Assembly (NCBI GenBank): GCA_002329285.1
Contig: DCTO01000058.1
Span: 660 to 6,801, forward strand
Source: Ruminococcaceae bacterium UBA1438
GTDB taxonomy: Bacteria > Bacillota > Clostridia > Oscillospirales > Acutalibacteraceae
Length of the DNA stretch: 6,142 nt
Reading direction: 5' to 3'
Part shown: positions 5,565 through 6,142 of the stretch, piece after piece
Numbering within the stretch: the stretch's first letter is position 1
Layout: every line of letters begins with the position of its first letter
Program-made: the position numbers and the translations under genes
Notes under the pieces: generated by a model
Database searches by the model: none
Seen by the model: only the letters and a program-made list of their open reading frames with translations
What the model was told of the DNA's origin: nothing

Positions 5565-6142
5565 TTAATCTTTCAATAAATCCTTGATAACCTCTTTTGC
5601 CAGCATAAGCCCGGCAACGCTTGGCACAAACGCAGTGCTTGCGGGTAAGCTGCGGCGATTTGACTTTTCCTCGCTTTCGGCAGGGGTTAACGCCTCTTCC
5701 TTTGAATAAACGCATTTGAAGCCGTTTATGCCCCTTTTGCGGCATTCCGTGCGCATTACCTTTGCCAGAGGGCAGACTGAGGTTTCATAAATATCCGCAA
5801 TCTCAAACATCTCCGGATTAAGTTTGTTTCCCGCGCCCATTGCGCTGATAAAGGGCGTTCCTGAATCCTGCGCACGCTTTGCAAGGGCAAGCTTTCCGGA
5901 AACGGTGTCAATCGCATCAACAACATAATCATATGCGGCAAAATCAAAGGAATCAGCCGTTTCGGGAAGATAAAAAACATTATGCTTATTAACAGAGATT
6001 TTCGGATTAATTCTCTTTATTCTCGTCTCCGCAGCATCGGTTTTCATCATGCCGACTGTTTTGAGATTTGCAACAATTTGGCGGTTGAGGTTTGTTATAC
6101 TGACGGTGTCATTATCAATAAGATCAATCGTGCCTACACCTG
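5565..6142 (-). CDS. tcdA: tRNA threonylcarbamoyladenosine dehydratase TcdA, 5' end outside window
   Basis: E1-like ThiF/MoeB-fold enzyme that uses ATP to cyclise t6A37 of tRNA to ct6A; cytoplasmic. The visible 191 residues start inside the Rossmann region, and the frame stays open to the window edge. The Met at 6050 is therefore internal, not the start. In visible numbering the nucleotide-binding segment runs LIDNDTV (7-13) to NLNRQ (17-21), then VVDAID (73-78), MGAGNK (101-106), CPLAKVMR (123-130), and FVPSVAGL (171-178). The residues after MGAGNK resemble TcdA more than ThiF or MoeB. Roughly 40-50 residues, including the glycine-rich loop, are missing to the right, judging from usual family length. 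No hydrophobic C-terminal anchor is present. It is directly upstream of, and probably cotranscribed with, the TtcA-like gene; both modify the anticodon loop. Confidence 0.9.
   Translation of the reverse strand, partial: GVGTIDLIDNDTVSITNLNRQIVANLKTVGMMKTDAAETRIKRINPKISVNKHNVFYLPETADSFDFAAYDYVVDAIDTVSGKLALAKRAQDSGTPFISAMGAGNKLNPEMFEIADIYETSVCPLAKVMRTECRKRGINGFKCVYSKEEALTPAESEEKSNRRSLPASTAFVPSVAGLMLAKEVIKDLLKD

Noticed and set aside
5557..5980. Alternate-frame minus-strand frames inside tcdA
   Set aside because: The TcdA frame with its conserved motifs explains the sequence. The others are shadows.

Overview
The window reads as a piece of a low-to-moderate GC Firmicutes genome, most likely Clostridia. 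GC is roughly 38-48% by hand count over the stretches I tallied to the right of base 360. Most starts have Shine-Dalgarno sites, genes are tightly packed, and RuvC is present (Bacilli usually use RecU instead). The taxonomic call is an inference from gene content and style, not from a search. Part or all of it could be a metagenomic contig.

Layout from right to left, because nearly everything is on the minus strand. At 5565-6142 is the 3' part of a tcdA-type E1-like gene, followed 4 nt later by a TtcA-like PP-loop ATPase (4721-5560). Both families modify the tRNA anticodon loop. A lone plus-strand gene of unknown function (4252-4752) converges on the TtcA-like gene and overlaps its end by 32 bp. 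A 100-bp AT-rich divergent gap (4152-4251) carries a good minus-strand promoter. From it runs a tight operon, ruvC-ruvA-ruvB-glmM-methyltransferase, with gaps of 15, 13 and 17 nt and finally a 1-nt overlap. RuvABC branch-migrate and cut Holliday junctions. GlmM makes glucosamine-1-phosphate for the cell wall. The last gene is an RlmI-like class I SAM-dependent methyltransferase that leaves the window at base 1.

The most notable feature is a sharp composition break inside that methyltransferase gene at about 330-360. Bases 1-330 are about 69% GC (91 of 100 codons end in G or C over bases 1-300), while 361-600 is about 48% GC (42 of 80 codons). The reading frame and the family's motifs continue unbroken across the break. 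This is either an assembly join between two organisms at a conserved motif or an in-register homologous replacement. The left 330 bp should not be assumed to come from the same genome as the rest.

I see no RNA gene, CRISPR array, insertion sequence or clear rho-independent terminator. Apart from the seam and the orphan plus-strand gene this is housekeeping DNA, and I do not see a new biological system in it.
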